From a virus: 47,396 bases of DNA. Under the pieces are notes generated by a model. It ran no database searches. It saw nothing but the letters and a program-made list of their open reading frames with translations, and was not told the origin of the DNA. The position numbers and the translations under genes were made by a program. Below are positions 1 to 9,314 of this stretch, piece by piece (the first letter of the stretch is position 1; each line of letters begins with the position of its first letter). The stretch spans positions 1 to 47,396 of the IMG/VR virus record IMGVR_UViG_3300029893_000507; one strand, given 5' to 3'.

Positions 1-24
1 CGCGTCCGTTCCGGAATTGCCGCG

Positions 25-59
25 AAATGCCGGCGGGGCGACCCGCCGGCATTTTCTTT
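25..59 (+). terminator. Strong intrinsic terminator
   Basis: A perfect 13-bp stem (bases 25-37 pairing with 42-54) with a GCGA loop is followed by a T-rich run (52-59) on the plus strand. This is the standard shape of a Rho-independent terminator for rightward transcription. No gene inside the window ends before it, so it serves either a host gene to the left or, if the window is a circular phage opened after integrase, the integrase gene whose stop is the last base of the window. In that second case it would lie about 24 bases behind the stop. Confidence 0.8.
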
Positions 60-382
60 GGTTCATCGCGGATTGGAGCGGAAGGCGCTCCAGCGCTCGC
101 CCATCATGCCCGCGCAGGCGGGCATCTGTTTTCCAGAGGCGGTTCGGAGCCCGGCCGGGCGCCTCCAATGGGCCCCAGCCTCCGCGGAGGCGACGGTCCG
201 GGGTCCCCGCCGACGCTCCTGAAGCGCGACGTTTGAACTTGGAGCGTCGGACACTTGATCCTGGAGCACACTCGCTCATCCTCGTAGCGCCTTTTCGGGA
301 GCCTCTCAGAAGCACCTGAGAGGCCCCTCATGATGGCTGCCGGTCTTCGCGATGGCAATGCCCGCGAAGACGGTCTAGCGGC
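60..382. other. Noncoding left end with hairpins
   Basis: No convincing gene lies here. Visible structures are: an 8-bp hairpin at 106-125 of the ATGCCCGC/GCGGGCAT type followed by CTGTTTT, resembling short palindromic repeats common in proteobacterial chromosomes; a 10-bp inverted repeat at 210-219 and 241-250; a 9-bp hairpin at 301-324 (GCCTCTCAG/CTGAGAGGC); and a longer hairpin at 343-371. The last two lie just beyond the end of the leftward late operon and could terminate it or protect its 3' end, although neither has a clear T run on the minus strand. The stretch may include an attachment-site junction with host DNA; no repeat of it was found at the other end. Confidence 0.5.
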
Positions 383-922
383 TCACGCGCTGATCCCCGC
401 CGCCGTTCGGAACAGATCGTCGACCTGGGCATCGGACAGCCCCAGCGCCGCCGCCATGGTGGCGATCGTCGGCGAGGTGCGGACGAACTCCTGGGCATCC
501 GACCAGGCCAGCCGCGCCAGGACGTCGGTTGCCGGATCGGCCATCAGCGTCTCGACCTGATCCAGCAGCCCCGCCAGGTGCAGAGCGGCGCGGGCCTGGA
601 AGCGCGACACGGCGGGCGGCACCGACGGGGTGTCGGCCGGAGCCGGGACCAGCCCGCCGGCCGGGATGGGCTCGATGTCGCCCGGGGCGTCGACGACGTA
701 AGCCGCGGCGGCCGCAGGCACCTCATTGGCGCGGATGATCGCGGTGAAGCCCGCCACCCGCTCGCCGGGATCGATCAGGTTGCCTTCGGCGTCGTAGGCC
801 GGCCGGCGAACCCACCGCGTGGCGTCGGCGATGCAGTTGGCCCAGCCCTCCTCGCCGCGGTAGGCCGGCAGCGCGTTGGCCAGTTCGGCCTCGGTCGGCG
901 CGGTCAGAACGATGTCATGCAT
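383..922 (-). CDS. Hypothetical protein at end of tail-fibre operon
   Basis: This 179-aa protein is the last gene of the leftward late operon, 13 bases after the fibre gene. Its ATG is preceded by AAGGAGA at good spacing. No domain is recognised. The middle (about residues 75-100) is rich in Pro and Ala, and the C-terminal half looks helical. In lambda-like phages the small gene behind the fibre gene often encodes a fibre-assembly chaperone or host-range accessory protein. That is a positional guess only; no assembly-protein motif is visible. Confidence 0.7.
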   Translation of the reverse strand: MHDIVLTAPTEAELANALPAYRGEEGWANCIADATRWVRRPAYDAEGNLIDPGERVAGFTAIIRANEVPAAAAAYVVDAPGDIEPIPAGGLVPAPADTPSVPPAVSRFQARAALHLAGLLDQVETLMADPATDVLARLAWSDAQEFVRTSPTIATMAAALGLSDAQVDDLFRTAAGISA

Positions 923-935
923 GATCCGGGTCTCC

Positions 936-2162
936 TTATGCGGTCAGTGCCTGCAGGGTGGCGTTGGACAGCCGTCGCGGGAAATAGAGCACGTCGGCGA
1001 TCCAGCCGTTGAAGTAGGCCGTTGTGCCGCGCCGGCCGATGTCGAGCAGGTTGACGGTCGGCACCGTTCCGGCATTGGCCGTCGACACGGCGCCCCCATT
1101 GGCGCAGGCCGCGAAATCGTTGGCCTTGTAGGCGAATGCGGCGCGGAACTCAGTGTCATCGGCCGCCACACCGATCGACAAACTGGCCTGCACGCCGCCG
1201 GAATCGTAAACCTGGGCGTAGATCGCGTCGGCGCTGCCGTCGAGCACCGAGATCGTGATCAGGTTCGCGGTCGTGCCGTCGGACAGGGCGAGAGCCGAGG
1301 CAACCGCCGAGCCACCCAGTGGCGCCCGCGCCCGCACCAGCAATGTGCCCTCGGCGGCGTTGAAGCCGAAGCCGCTGGTGGGGATGTTGGCGATCTCGCC
1401 GCCGCGGGTGACCGAGGCCGAGCCGGTCGGCGTGTAGCTGGCGGCGAAGCTGCTGATTGCAACCTGGGCGCCCCACAGATAAAGCCCCGAGGAGCCGTCG
1501 CCGCTGTACGACACCGACCCGGTCGAGGTCGCCAGATAGGCCTGCATCTGGCCGGTCGTCGAACTCGCGTTGAGCTTGCCGGTGAGCTTGCAACGGAACC
1601 AACCATTGCCGCAGCTCTCGATGGAGGCAGCCACGTCGCTGCCCGCACCAAAGGCGTTGACGTTGGTCACCGAGCCGGCCGCCAAATCGAAATAGGCCTG
1701 CACCCCGTCGCCCGCGTTTCGCCAAAACAGGGCGATGATGCTGCGTTCGGCTCCCTTGGCGAAGACCGAGACGGTGTAGACCGTGTTCGCCACGATCGAG
1801 ATCGACTGCTGGACGTAGTGGCTGGTCGAGGCGCTGGAGTCTTCGACGATCTTATCGGCGGTCGCAGCGCCGTCCGGCGCCGCTAAAGCATTGGCCGAGA
1901 CGCTGCATCGCGTCTTGGTGTGGGCGGCGTTGTCGAATGCCTCGGAGTACAGGCACAAATTGGTGCGCGTCTCCTCGATCAGCAGCCCCTTGCCGCCGCC
2001 GCTGGCGGGAATGCTGTCCAGCCGCGGCTGGTTGGCGGCGGCGGTCTTCATGACGCCGCGCTGGTCCCAGTAGGTCGCGGTGCTGCCGCGCAGGAACGAC
2101 AGCCGCGGGTCGATCAGGCCGCGCGCGAACGGCAGCCGCAGGGTGGGGTCGACGAAGCTCAT
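936..2162 (-). CDS. Tail fibre/spike protein with lectin-like fold
   Basis: 408-aa structural protein. The N-terminus carries the pattern found in many phage fibre and head-spike proteins: an R-x-S-x-A-T-Y-x-D motif (here about residues 25-35 with W for one position), a PR-D segment, then GLLIEETRTNL and a Seafdna-type motif around residues 60-80. The rest is Ser/Thr/Gly-rich beta-type sequence as in concanavalin A-like/LamG modules that bind surface sugars. It starts one base after the TGA of the preceding fibre gene. It probably forms the distal receptor-binding part of the tail; the receptor cannot be predicted. Confidence 0.75.
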   Translation of the reverse strand: MSFVDPTLRLPFARGLIDPRLSFLRGSTATYWDQRGVMKTAAANQPRLDSIPASGGGKGLLIEETRTNLCLYSEAFDNAAHTKTRCSVSANALAAPDGAATADKIVEDSSASTSHYVQQSISIVANTVYTVSVFAKGAERSIIALFWRNAGDGVQAYFDLAAGSVTNVNAFGAGSDVAASIESCGNGWFRCKLTGKLNASSTTGQMQAYLATSTGSVSYSGDGSSGLYLWGAQVAISSFAASYTPTGSASVTRGGEIANIPTSGFGFNAAEGTLLVRARAPLGGSAVASALALSDGTTANLITISVLDGSADAIYAQVYDSGGVQASLSIGVAADDTEFRAAFAYKANDFAACANGGAVSTANAGTVPTVNLLDIGRRGTTAYFNGWIADVLYFPRRLSNATLQALTA

Positions 2163-2163
2163 G

Positions 2164-2994
2164 TCAGTAGACCTCGAACGATGTTGGGGACGTGCGGACG
2201 ACCAGGCCGCGGCCGCCGTCGGCGATGGCGACCGAGGCGCCGCCGTCGACGGTGTCGGACCCGGACGCCGCCATGGTCAAAATGCCGCCGCGTGCCTTCA
2301 GATGCCGATGCCAGCCCGGCGGGCAGTCGGCCGCCGGCGGCAGGGTCAGGGTGATGCTTGCGGTGGCGCGCAGGCACTGGCGCAGCGGCCCGGGAGCCAG
2401 TGCGGCCGAGGCGCCGTGCGCCACCTCGTGCAGCCCGACCAGCGCCTCGGGATCGACGGAGGCCCCGCCGCCGAGGCGCCAGTGCTGCACCAGGTCGAGC
2501 GGGCCGGCGCCGGTGTCCTCGCCGGCGGCGGTGCCCAGGCTCGGCGTGCCGGTCAGGTCGCCATAGGCCCCCGAGGTCGCCACCGCTGCCAGGTCGCCGG
2601 GCTGCACCGCGCTGTCGGCCAACGCGCCCTGCGCCGCCGTCGCGTAGTCGCTCGCCGCCGTGGTCGCCGCCGTGCCCAGGCCCAGCGTCGACCGCTGCGC
2701 CGCCGCGTCGGCGGCGTCGAGCAGCGCCTTGCCGGCCGTGGTGATGTTGGCGGCCAGCCAGTCCAGATCGGCGTCCCAGGCCTGCACCGTCGCGCCGATG
2801 TCGCCGGCCAGCAGCACCCGCACCCAATCGGCCGCCCCGGGCGCCGGATCGCGGCAGACGTAGAGGTCGTCGGTCGACGTATCCCGCCACCAGTAGCCCC
2901 GCCGGGCGCCGATGGTCGGCCGGTCGTCGGCGGTCGTTGGGGCGGACGCCGCCTCGTACACGACCAGGCCGCCGGTCGGCAGGGTCTTCATCAT
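2164..2994 (-). CDS. Tail fibre protein (shaft type)
   Basis: 276-aa protein with the low-complexity motifs usual in phage side fibres: an A-x-D-x-L-D-x-L-A segment, a G-L-G-T-A-A repeat and a Y-G-D-L-T-G-T-P segment at about residues 90-165. The C-terminal part (about 170-276) is beta-rich and Gly/Ser-rich. The ORF opens with two adjacent Met codons; the first overlaps the stop of the upstream gene in an ATGA junction, which supports translational coupling. The likely role is a fibre shaft joining the tail tip to the 408-aa tip protein. Family assignment is from composition and repeats, not from a catalytic motif. Confidence 0.7.
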   Translation of the reverse strand: MMKTLPTGGLVVYEAASAPTTADDRPTIGARRGYWWRDTSTDDLYVCRDPAPGAADWVRVLLAGDIGATVQAWDADLDWLAANITTAGKALLDAADAAAQRSTLGLGTAATTAASDYATAAQGALADSAVQPGDLAAVATSGAYGDLTGTPSLGTAAGEDTGAGPLDLVQHWRLGGGASVDPEALVGLHEVAHGASAALAPGPLRQCLRATASITLTLPPAADCPPGWHRHLKARGGILTMAASGSDTVDGGASVAIADGGRGLVVRTSPTSFEVY

Positions 2995-3545
2995 CCGGCG
3001 GCAATCCAGCTGCCCGACGACGCCCAGACGATCTCCCTGGAGGTGCCGGCGGCAATGGAGATCGTGGCGGTGCCGTTGATGGTGTCGGCGCCGTCGCCGT
3101 CGAGCGTGATGGTGCCGCCGCCGTTATTGGCGACCGTGACCACCCAGCCCGCCCCGGCCTCGGCCGCCGCCGGCAGGCCGACCGTGTAGGTGCCGTTGGT
3201 GCAGTTGATCAGCTTGCCGAAGTCGGCGACCACCAGGGTCGCCGCCCCGGCAAGGGACTTGACGAACTTGCCGCGGGCGGCGCGCTCATCCAGGAACGCC
3301 ATCTCGCCGAGCTGGTAGTGCCGCGGCACCAGCAGGCCCGACCAGCCGATGCCGGCGGTCTCTCCGGCGACCGCCAGGATCGCGCTATGCTGAGTGCTGA
3401 TCGTCGCGGCCGCGTCGGCGATGCCGCTGGCCAGCGCGGCGACCGCATTGAGATCGCCGACATAGACGGCGCGGAAGCCGCCGCTGGCGTAATGGCCCGA
3501 CGTGCGCGCCGATAGCCGCGCGATGTCCGACGTGTTGATGGTCAT
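2991..3545 (-). CDS. Putative tail tip/fibre-associated protein
   Basis: 184-aa protein between the tail-tip proteins and the fibres. The N-terminal half (1-115) is helical with a hydrophobic stretch; the C-terminal half is Gly/Thr-rich beta sequence with a G-D-G-A-D-T-I-N-G segment, typical of phage structural decoration. It overlaps both neighbours in ATGA junctions (3542-3545 and 2991-2994). No specific family is recognised. A role as fibre adaptor or tail-tip component is inferred from position and composition. Confidence 0.65.
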   Translation of the reverse strand: MTINTSDIARLSARTSGHYASGGFRAVYVGDLNAVAALASGIADAAATISTQHSAILAVAGETAGIGWSGLLVPRHYQLGEMAFLDERAARGKFVKSLAGAATLVVADFGKLINCTNGTYTVGLPAAAEAGAGWVVTVANNGGGTITLDGDGADTINGTATISIAAGTSREIVWASSGSWIAAG

Positions 3546-4411
3546 GCGACGATCTCCTCGAGCTCGGCACCGAAGGCCTGGCGGTCGTAGTAGGTCTGTT
3601 TGATGCGGTCGAACCGGCGCAGCCGCGCCAACATGTCGCGGCGGTGGCGGCGGACGGCGTCATCGGCGTCCGGGATCACCACGACATAGCCGGTGTGGCC
3701 GGCCAGCCGCTCCATCTCCAGCACCTGTCCGAAGGCCTCGGCGTCGGTCAGGTCCTCGAGCACGAAATCCCAGGCCCGGTTGGCCGGCCGCGCCCGCTTC
3801 GGATAGATCACGCCGCCGAGGCTGAACTCGACCTCGCCGTCGTGATGCTCCCAGCCCAGCGACGGGTTCCAGGTGTAGTTGTGCAGGGGCGACCACAGCG
3901 GCCCGAGCCAGCCGAAGCTGGCATCGAAATGGCCGGCCGGGTTGCCGACATCGTCGACCTCGACCGCCCAGTAGCGCGCCTTGACGGCGGTGAAGGCATG
4001 CAGGAATTGGATCGGATAGCCCTCGCGGTCCTCTTCCGACAGGGTGCCGGTCCACCAGTTGTCGTCCTCCCATTCGAGGTCCTCGGGCAAATAGATCGCC
4101 GTCCATATGTCGATCCACCCCGAATCGTACATGTCCGACGCCCATGGGCTGCTGCCGGCCGTCAGGCGCAGCTTGCCCACCGTGGTGGCGTTGTGCCCGA
4201 ACAACCCGAACAGCTGCGTCGTCCGCGCCGTTTTGAGGTCGATGAGAACCTTGGTGCTGGCCGTGCTGGCGTCGGTGCTGCGGGCGAGGCGCGACAGGAT
4301 GCGATCGGCCAGGTTCGCCGCCGGCGCCGAGCCCAGCCACGACCCGCCGGAGATCGTCACGCCGTCGTAGGCGGTCAGCCAGTTGCGGTACGAGATCTGC
4401 AGCTTGGCCAT
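3542..4411 (-). CDS. Putative tail tip/baseplate protein
   Basis: 289-aa protein, unusually rich in Trp and aromatic residues across the middle (about residues 50-200), as in carbohydrate-binding or beta-sandwich tail proteins. The N-terminus begins MAKLQISYRN and the ATG sits two bases after the stop of the upstream gene. The open frame extends further upstream, but there it only shadows the 511-aa gene, so this start is chosen. The C-terminus (about 240-289) is charged and helical. Its place behind the tape measure suggests a distal tail/tail-tip component. No named lambda homologue is recognised. Confidence 0.75.
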   Translation of the reverse strand: MAKLQISYRNWLTAYDGVTISGGSWLGSAPAANLADRILSRLARSTDASTASTKVLIDLKTARTTQLFGLFGHNATTVGKLRLTAGSSPWASDMYDSGWIDIWTAIYLPEDLEWEDDNWWTGTLSEEDREGYPIQFLHAFTAVKARYWAVEVDDVGNPAGHFDASFGWLGPLWSPLHNYTWNPSLGWEHHDGEVEFSLGGVIYPKRARPANRAWDFVLEDLTDAEAFGQVLEMERLAGHTGYVVVIPDADDAVRRHRRDMLARLRRFDRIKQTYYDRQAFGAELEEIVA

Positions 4412-4413
4412 CG

Positions 4414-5949
4414 TCAGCCCCACAAGGTCAGCGTCATGGTGTCGCGGGCGCCGGTGGTCTCGATGCCGAGGCAGACGAAGTCGCGGCCGGCCGCGTAGCC
4501 CAGCTGCGCCGTGGCGATCCGCAGTTCGGTGCCCAGGTCGATCGCCGCGTTGGTCCGGTCGAGACGCACCTTGACCCGCACCATGTCGCGGCGTGTGCCG
4601 TACAGCGCCTGCAGCCGTGCCGCCTCCGCCTCGGCATCGGCCTTGGCGACCAGCAGCGTCTGGCGGCGCAGTTCCGGCGCCAGCGGGTGCTTGGCGGCGA
4701 CGGCGGCGTCCTCGGCGGTCTCCACCGTCCGCCAGGCGCTGCCCAACCAGGCGCGGTCCTCTTCGGCCACGGCGCCCAGCACCTCGGTCAGGACGGTGGG
4801 GTTGTGGTCGTAGTCGAGCAGAACCCGGCGCACCGGCAGGCCGTTGCCGGCGTCGTTGGTGGCCTGGCGCTCGATCGCCAGGATCTCCACCTCGGTCAGG
4901 GTCATGACCGGCGCGCCGGGGGCGACCAGGCGCCCGAGCCGGAACACGCCGGCCAGGTCGAACCAGTAGTAGGCGCCGATGCTCTCGCACAATTCGTCGA
5001 GCACCTCCAAAACCGTCCGCGCCTCGGCCACGTACAGGCCGACCGGCGCCGGCGCCGCGGCGGCCACGGCGGCGATCGCCGCGGCATCGACCTCGGCCGC
5101 CGTCAGGCCGCCGGCGCTGGTGGCGATGCGCTCGATGATCTCGGCGGCGGTGGTCACGTAGCCACCGGCGGAGTCGCCGCGCACGTCGGCGGTGACGCCG
5201 CCGGCCCGCGAGCCCAACCGGAACAGACCCAGCGCGATGCAAGTGGCGTAGGTGCCTTCCGCCACCGCCGCGCCCTGCAGCGCCGCCAGATCCGGGTAGT
5301 CACCGTCGAAGTCGTAGGGGACGCCGAGGTCGCGCACGGCGTCGATGCCGGCGACGGCGCCGTCATTGACCTGGAAGATCAGCAGCGCCGCGTTGACCAG
5401 CACCGGCGTGACGTTGCGCTTCGACCCCCAACAGCGCGGCTTGGGCTGGCCGGCGATCTCGGCGCCGCCCTCGATGCCGGCGGTCCCGACATTGGTGCCG
5501 GCATAGCGGTTGCTCTGCAGTGGCCGGTCCAGCTCGGCCAGGCGATCGCGCAGCCGGATCACGGCGCGACTGGCCGATATCTCCGGCAGGTCCATGGTGC
5601 CGCGGAAGACCCGCGTGAACTCGGACGGAAACGCCCCGCCCTGGGCGCCGACCCAGATGCTGATCGCGCGGCCGTCGAGGCCGTAGTCGAGCAGATGGTC
5701 GAGGCCGCCGTCATCGTTGATCAGCACCATCGCGCCGGCGCCGACTTGGCTGCGCCCTGCGGTGCGGCCGTCGGCGAAGACCATGCGCGACATGTTCGCC
5801 GGTTCCAGGATGCGCGGGTCGAAATGGGTGCTCGCCGGCGTGTCCGTGGTGCGGCTGGTAAAGCCGGTGCCGCTGGCCCAGCGCAGGGTGGCCAGGCCGG
5901 CGCCGGTATGCGCCTCGGCCTCGACGGCATAGACCTGCAAGGCCGTCAT
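4414..5949 (-). CDS. Large tail tip protein
   Basis: 511-aa protein immediately downstream of the tape measure gene and overlapping it in an ATGA junction. It opens with a beta-rich region (about 1-160) with a segment on reaction to tail geometry unknown, then an Ala-rich part with helices (about 280-330) and a second beta domain. In lambda this place is held by the M-L-K-I-J tail-tip genes; none of those signatures (for example an NlpC/P60 peptidase or the J fold) is visible. It is best called a putative baseplate hub or tail-tip protein, from position and length only. Confidence 0.7.
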   Translation of the reverse strand: MTALQVYAVEAEAHTGAGLATLRWASGTGFTSRTTDTPASTHFDPRILEPANMSRMVFADGRTAGRSQVGAGAMVLINDDGGLDHLLDYGLDGRAISIWVGAQGGAFPSEFTRVFRGTMDLPEISASRAVIRLRDRLAELDRPLQSNRYAGTNVGTAGIEGGAEIAGQPKPRCWGSKRNVTPVLVNAALLIFQVNDGAVAGIDAVRDLGVPYDFDGDYPDLAALQGAAVAEGTYATCIALGLFRLGSRAGGVTADVRGDSAGGYVTTAAEIIERIATSAGGLTAAEVDAAAIAAVAAAAPAPVGLYVAEARTVLEVLDELCESIGAYYWFDLAGVFRLGRLVAPGAPVMTLTEVEILAIERQATNDAGNGLPVRRVLLDYDHNPTVLTEVLGAVAEEDRAWLGSAWRTVETAEDAAVAAKHPLAPELRRQTLLVAKADAEAEAARLQALYGTRRDMVRVKVRLDRTNAAIDLGTELRIATAQLGYAAGRDFVCLGIETTGARDTMTLTLWG

Positions 5950-8900
5950 CGCGCCACCGCCCGGCGCAGCGGCGCCTCCAGTTCCTCGAGACGCGTCTCC
6001 AGTCGGGCGATCGCGGCCCGTAGCGCCCGGTTCTCGGCCGCCGCCTGGCCCGCTGCCCGCTGGGCGGTCGCCTCGAGCGTGGCGGTGACCCGGCGCAGCT
6101 CGGCGACGGTTTCGCCGCTGTCGTTGGCGTTGGCGGCCAAGCGTTCGAGCAGACGGCTGTGCGGCACCGAGAACACCCGCTCGCCGGGCATCAGCAGCGC
6201 CGGCACGCTGTCGCGGCCGGGAGTGCCGCCGGTGACCAGGCCGCCGGCCGCGAAACCCGGCAGGTCGAGCGAGCGGCCGAGGCCGGCGATCGCCGCGCGC
6301 ACGCGCTCCTCGATCTCGACGAAGCCGCGCGTCGATCCGAACACCGCCTGCGCCGCCTCGAGCAGCGCGCTGGCCTGGCCGGTGACGCGCTCGAACGCCG
6401 CCTCGTCACCGCCCCGCGCCGACGCGACGATGGTGTCGAACTGCCGCTGCGCCTCGGCCAGCTTGTCGGTCGGGCTTAGGCTCGACAGGTCGCCCAGCAC
6501 CTGCGCGTCGAGCCACTCCCGCAGCGACCGCGCCGCCGCGAGCTGCTGCGCGGCGGTCCGGCGCTGCTCGTCGACCATCCGCTCGCCGTACTGTTCCAGG
6601 ACCTGCAGCCGCTTTTCCGCGATCAGCCGCTCGGCCGTCACCAGGTCACCGCCGATCGTCTTGACGTCGCGGCGCAACGCGATCGCCCACTCGGCCCATT
6701 GCTCGAGGGCCAGCGCCTTGGGGTCGGTCAGGCCGAGCAGCTCGCGGCGCAGGGTCTCGTTGACATTGTCCCTGATGATGCCGAGTTGGTTGCGCTCGGC
6801 CGCCGTGACCTGGGCCGGATCGAGGCCGAAATCGGCCACGCCTTCCTTGAGCGCCTTCATCTGCGCCTTGAAATTGTCGATCATCGCCGTGAAGGGCGAC
6901 TGCGCCTTCTCGGCCGCCTTGCTCATCTCCTCGAGCGCCGCCACCAGCCCTTCCTTGGTGCGCAGGAAGTCGTCGAGCACCCGCGTCACGCTCGCTTCGG
7001 TCGGGGCGTCCTCCATGTCCATGAGCGCGCGCCTCAGGGCCTTCGGCACGTCCTCATAGAGGCCGTTGAGCAGCCCCCTGCGGAGCTGCAGGAACATCTT
7101 GTCCCTGATCTCGGACTCGCTCTTTCCCTGGACGTAGACCCCGTATTGGCCGCCGCTGTACGTATCGATCTCCAGGTCGAGCGTCTCTCCGACCTTACGG
7201 AACAGGCCGACCAACGCCTTGCCGATTTCGCCGGTGGCTTTCGACGGGTAACCACCCTCGGTGATCGACGTGTAGCCGAACCCCTTCTCGCCCCGGGGCT
7301 CGACCACGACCCTGCCGTAGGGGTCCTTTTTCTTGCTGCCGAACAGGCCGCCGATCGCGTTTCCGAGGAACGCGCCGATGGCGGTCCCGACGGACGGAAT
7401 CGGAATGAACGAGCCGGCGATCGCGCCGAGAGTGCCGCCGATATTGGCGGCCATGCCGCGGTCGCCGAGCAGCAGGTTGGCACCCAGGTTGCCGACGAAG
7501 CCGCCGGCCATCCCCGACAGGCTGCTCAAGTTGAGGCCGGCATTGCCGAATGTCGCCGCCGTCTCGGCGCCGCCGAGCCAATTGCCGACACTGGCGAAAG
7601 TGTTGCCCATGGCCGCGCTGCCGGTGGTCCAGGTCGCGCCGGAGAACAGCGACGAGCCCATGCTGAGCGCGTCGCCGCCGTAGCCGAACCCGCCACCCCC
7701 GCCGCCGCCGGCGATCTGCCCGGCGATGTTGGCGACCTGCCCGCCGGTGCCGCCGCCCGACCCGCCGAACAGCGCCGGCGCCGATCCGACGACGCGGGTG
7801 GCGATCGGCAGCACGATCTGCGCCTTGATCGCCTCGATGGCGATGCGCCGGAACAGGTCCTTGAACGACTGGACGATGTCGAACTTCCTGTCCTCGAGCA
7901 CGATCGAGTCGTACAGGGTCTCCGACCAGTCGTCGGCGATGTTGTCGGCGACGCGGTTGAGCTCGCGCGCCGTCTGCTCGGCCGCCCGCTGCTGCTCGCG
8001 CGCCGCGTCCTCGGCGGCGCGTTCGGCGTCCTTCTGCGCGTCGGTGGTCGCCTTGATGGCGCGCTCGAGGTCGCGGTTGTGGAGCACGAGTTCGGCGATT
8101 TGGCGGCCCTCCTTCGACTTGAGGTCGATGCCCTGTTCGCGCAGCGCGTTTTCGACGGCAATTAGGTCCTGAACGGTCTGCAGGGCCGAGGCGCCTTCAC
8201 GGTGCGCTTCCTCGAGGCGCACAAGTTGCTCGTTTTCCAGCTCCAGCGTCTCGACGTAGGTCTCGATCTTCTCGCGGGCTTCGTCGCTCTCGAAACTTTC
8301 CTTGGACTTGATCGCGTCATCGATGCTCTGGCGAATCTTGTCGAACTCGGCCTTGACCTTCGCCAGCGCCTCTGCCTGCTGGTTGATGGCCGTGTAGTCC
8401 ACGAAGGACTCAAACATCGGGTCGGCGCTCGGGTCCTGCGTGATCGCGTTGACCGCGGCGGCCTGCGCCAGCAACAGGTCGAGCTGCGCCTGCGCCGCCG
8501 TGACCTTGGCGCTGACGTTCGCCAGTATCTCGGCGCGCTCCTCACGGAGCAGCTGGGCCGACGTCTTGGTGGCGTCGTTCAGCCGCTTGGCGAAGGCCTC
8601 GGCCTGTTCGATCGCGTCTTCGTACTGCTCGATGGCATCTGCGGCGCCCTTGGCGGCGTCGTCGGTGTCCCAGAACGCCACCGCCAGCGCGCCCACCACG
8701 GCACCGGCAGCGCCAATGACGGCGCCCCACGGCCCGAAGGCGCCGAGCATCTGCGAGCCCTGCTGGGTGAAGGCGACGACCGCATTCTGGCCGCTGGCGA
8801 TTTGGACAGCGAAGTCGCCGACCTGGTAACCGGTCTGTTGCAGAACGCCGCCCAGGCGCTGAGCGCTTTTCGATCCGGCGGCAATGGCTTGGCTGGAGAG

Positions 8901-9311
8901 GTTGTGGGCGGCGGTGACTTGTTTCATGCCCGTGACCTGCGCCGCGAAGCCCGCCTTCGTGCGCGCGAGAGCGGCGGCGTACTCGTGCTGATTGATAGCG
9001 CCGACCTTCAGGGCCCGGTTCACCTCGGCTAGCTCAGCCCGGTACTTTTGCTGGGCGGCGAACAGCGGGTTGTACTTGGCGCGCAGGCCGTCCAGCTCGC
9101 GGCCATAGGCCTCGATGTCCGCGGCACGTTTGGCGAAGTCGCCGGCGCCAGCCTTGCCGATGCCTTCGATGCCGGCCTTGGCCTGCTCGGCGGCCTTCTT
9201 AATCCGCTCGAAAGCCGCATCGCCGCGTTCGCCGATCTGCTCCAGGGCACGCCTGACCGTGTCGGCGTCCTGCGTAGACAGCCGGATGACGTAGTCTTGA
9301 GCATTCGCCAT
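5946..9311 (-). CDS. Tail tape measure protein
   Basis: 1121-aa protein, the longest in the window. It has the features of a lambda-type tape measure: a helical N-terminus with many Ala/Glu/Lys heptads, a hydrophobic Gly/Ala segment at about residues 190-215 that may insert in the host membrane, long coiled-coil stretches (about 225-450), a Gly-rich hydrophobic middle (about 500-680), and a final coiled coil (about 1060-1121) preceded by a G-G-x-P-G-x-D-S-V-P-A-L-L-M-P-G-E motif typical of tape measures. It sets tail length and takes part in DNA entry. The start lies four bases after the stop of the -1 frameshift product of the preceding gene, exactly as expected of a G/GT-H arrangement. Confidence 0.93.
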   Translation of the reverse strand: MANAQDYVIRLSTQDADTVRRALEQIGERGDAAFERIKKAAEQAKAGIEGIGKAGAGDFAKRAADIEAYGRELDGLRAKYNPLFAAQQKYRAELAEVNRALKVGAINQHEYAAALARTKAGFAAQVTGMKQVTAAHNLSSQAIAAGSKSAQRLGGVLQQTGYQVGDFAVQIASGQNAVVAFTQQGSQMLGAFGPWGAVIGAAGAVVGALAVAFWDTDDAAKGAADAIEQYEDAIEQAEAFAKRLNDATKTSAQLLREERAEILANVSAKVTAAQAQLDLLLAQAAAVNAITQDPSADPMFESFVDYTAINQQAEALAKVKAEFDKIRQSIDDAIKSKESFESDEAREKIETYVETLELENEQLVRLEEAHREGASALQTVQDLIAVENALREQGIDLKSKEGRQIAELVLHNRDLERAIKATTDAQKDAERAAEDAAREQQRAAEQTARELNRVADNIADDWSETLYDSIVLEDRKFDIVQSFKDLFRRIAIEAIKAQIVLPIATRVVGSAPALFGGSGGGTGGQVANIAGQIAGGGGGGGFGYGGDALSMGSSLFSGATWTTGSAAMGNTFASVGNWLGGAETAATFGNAGLNLSSLSGMAGGFVGNLGANLLLGDRGMAANIGGTLGAIAGSFIPIPSVGTAIGAFLGNAIGGLFGSKKKDPYGRVVVEPRGEKGFGYTSITEGGYPSKATGEIGKALVGLFRKVGETLDLEIDTYSGGQYGVYVQGKSESEIRDKMFLQLRRGLLNGLYEDVPKALRRALMDMEDAPTEASVTRVLDDFLRTKEGLVAALEEMSKAAEKAQSPFTAMIDNFKAQMKALKEGVADFGLDPAQVTAAERNQLGIIRDNVNETLRRELLGLTDPKALALEQWAEWAIALRRDVKTIGGDLVTAERLIAEKRLQVLEQYGERMVDEQRRTAAQQLAAARSLREWLDAQVLGDLSSLSPTDKLAEAQRQFDTIVASARGGDEAAFERVTGQASALLEAAQAVFGSTRGFVEIEERVRAAIAGLGRSLDLPGFAAGGLVTGGTPGRDSVPALLMPGERVFSVPHSRLLERLAANANDSGETVAELRRVTATLEATAQRAAGQAAAENRALRAAIARLETRLEELEAPLRRAVAR

Positions 9312-9314
9312 CGT

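Noticed and set aside
106-132. Second strong terminator at the left end
   Set aside because: The stem is only 8 bp and the T run follows after CTG. The sequence looks like a dispersed chromosomal palindrome; it is listed only as part of the noncoding stretch.
4687-7059. A 790-aa plus-strand reading frame and other long plus-strand frames over the late genes
   Set aside because: They are mirror images of real minus-strand genes in GC-rich DNA, with Arg/Gly/Pro/Ala-rich sequence, no ribosome-binding sites and no domain pattern.
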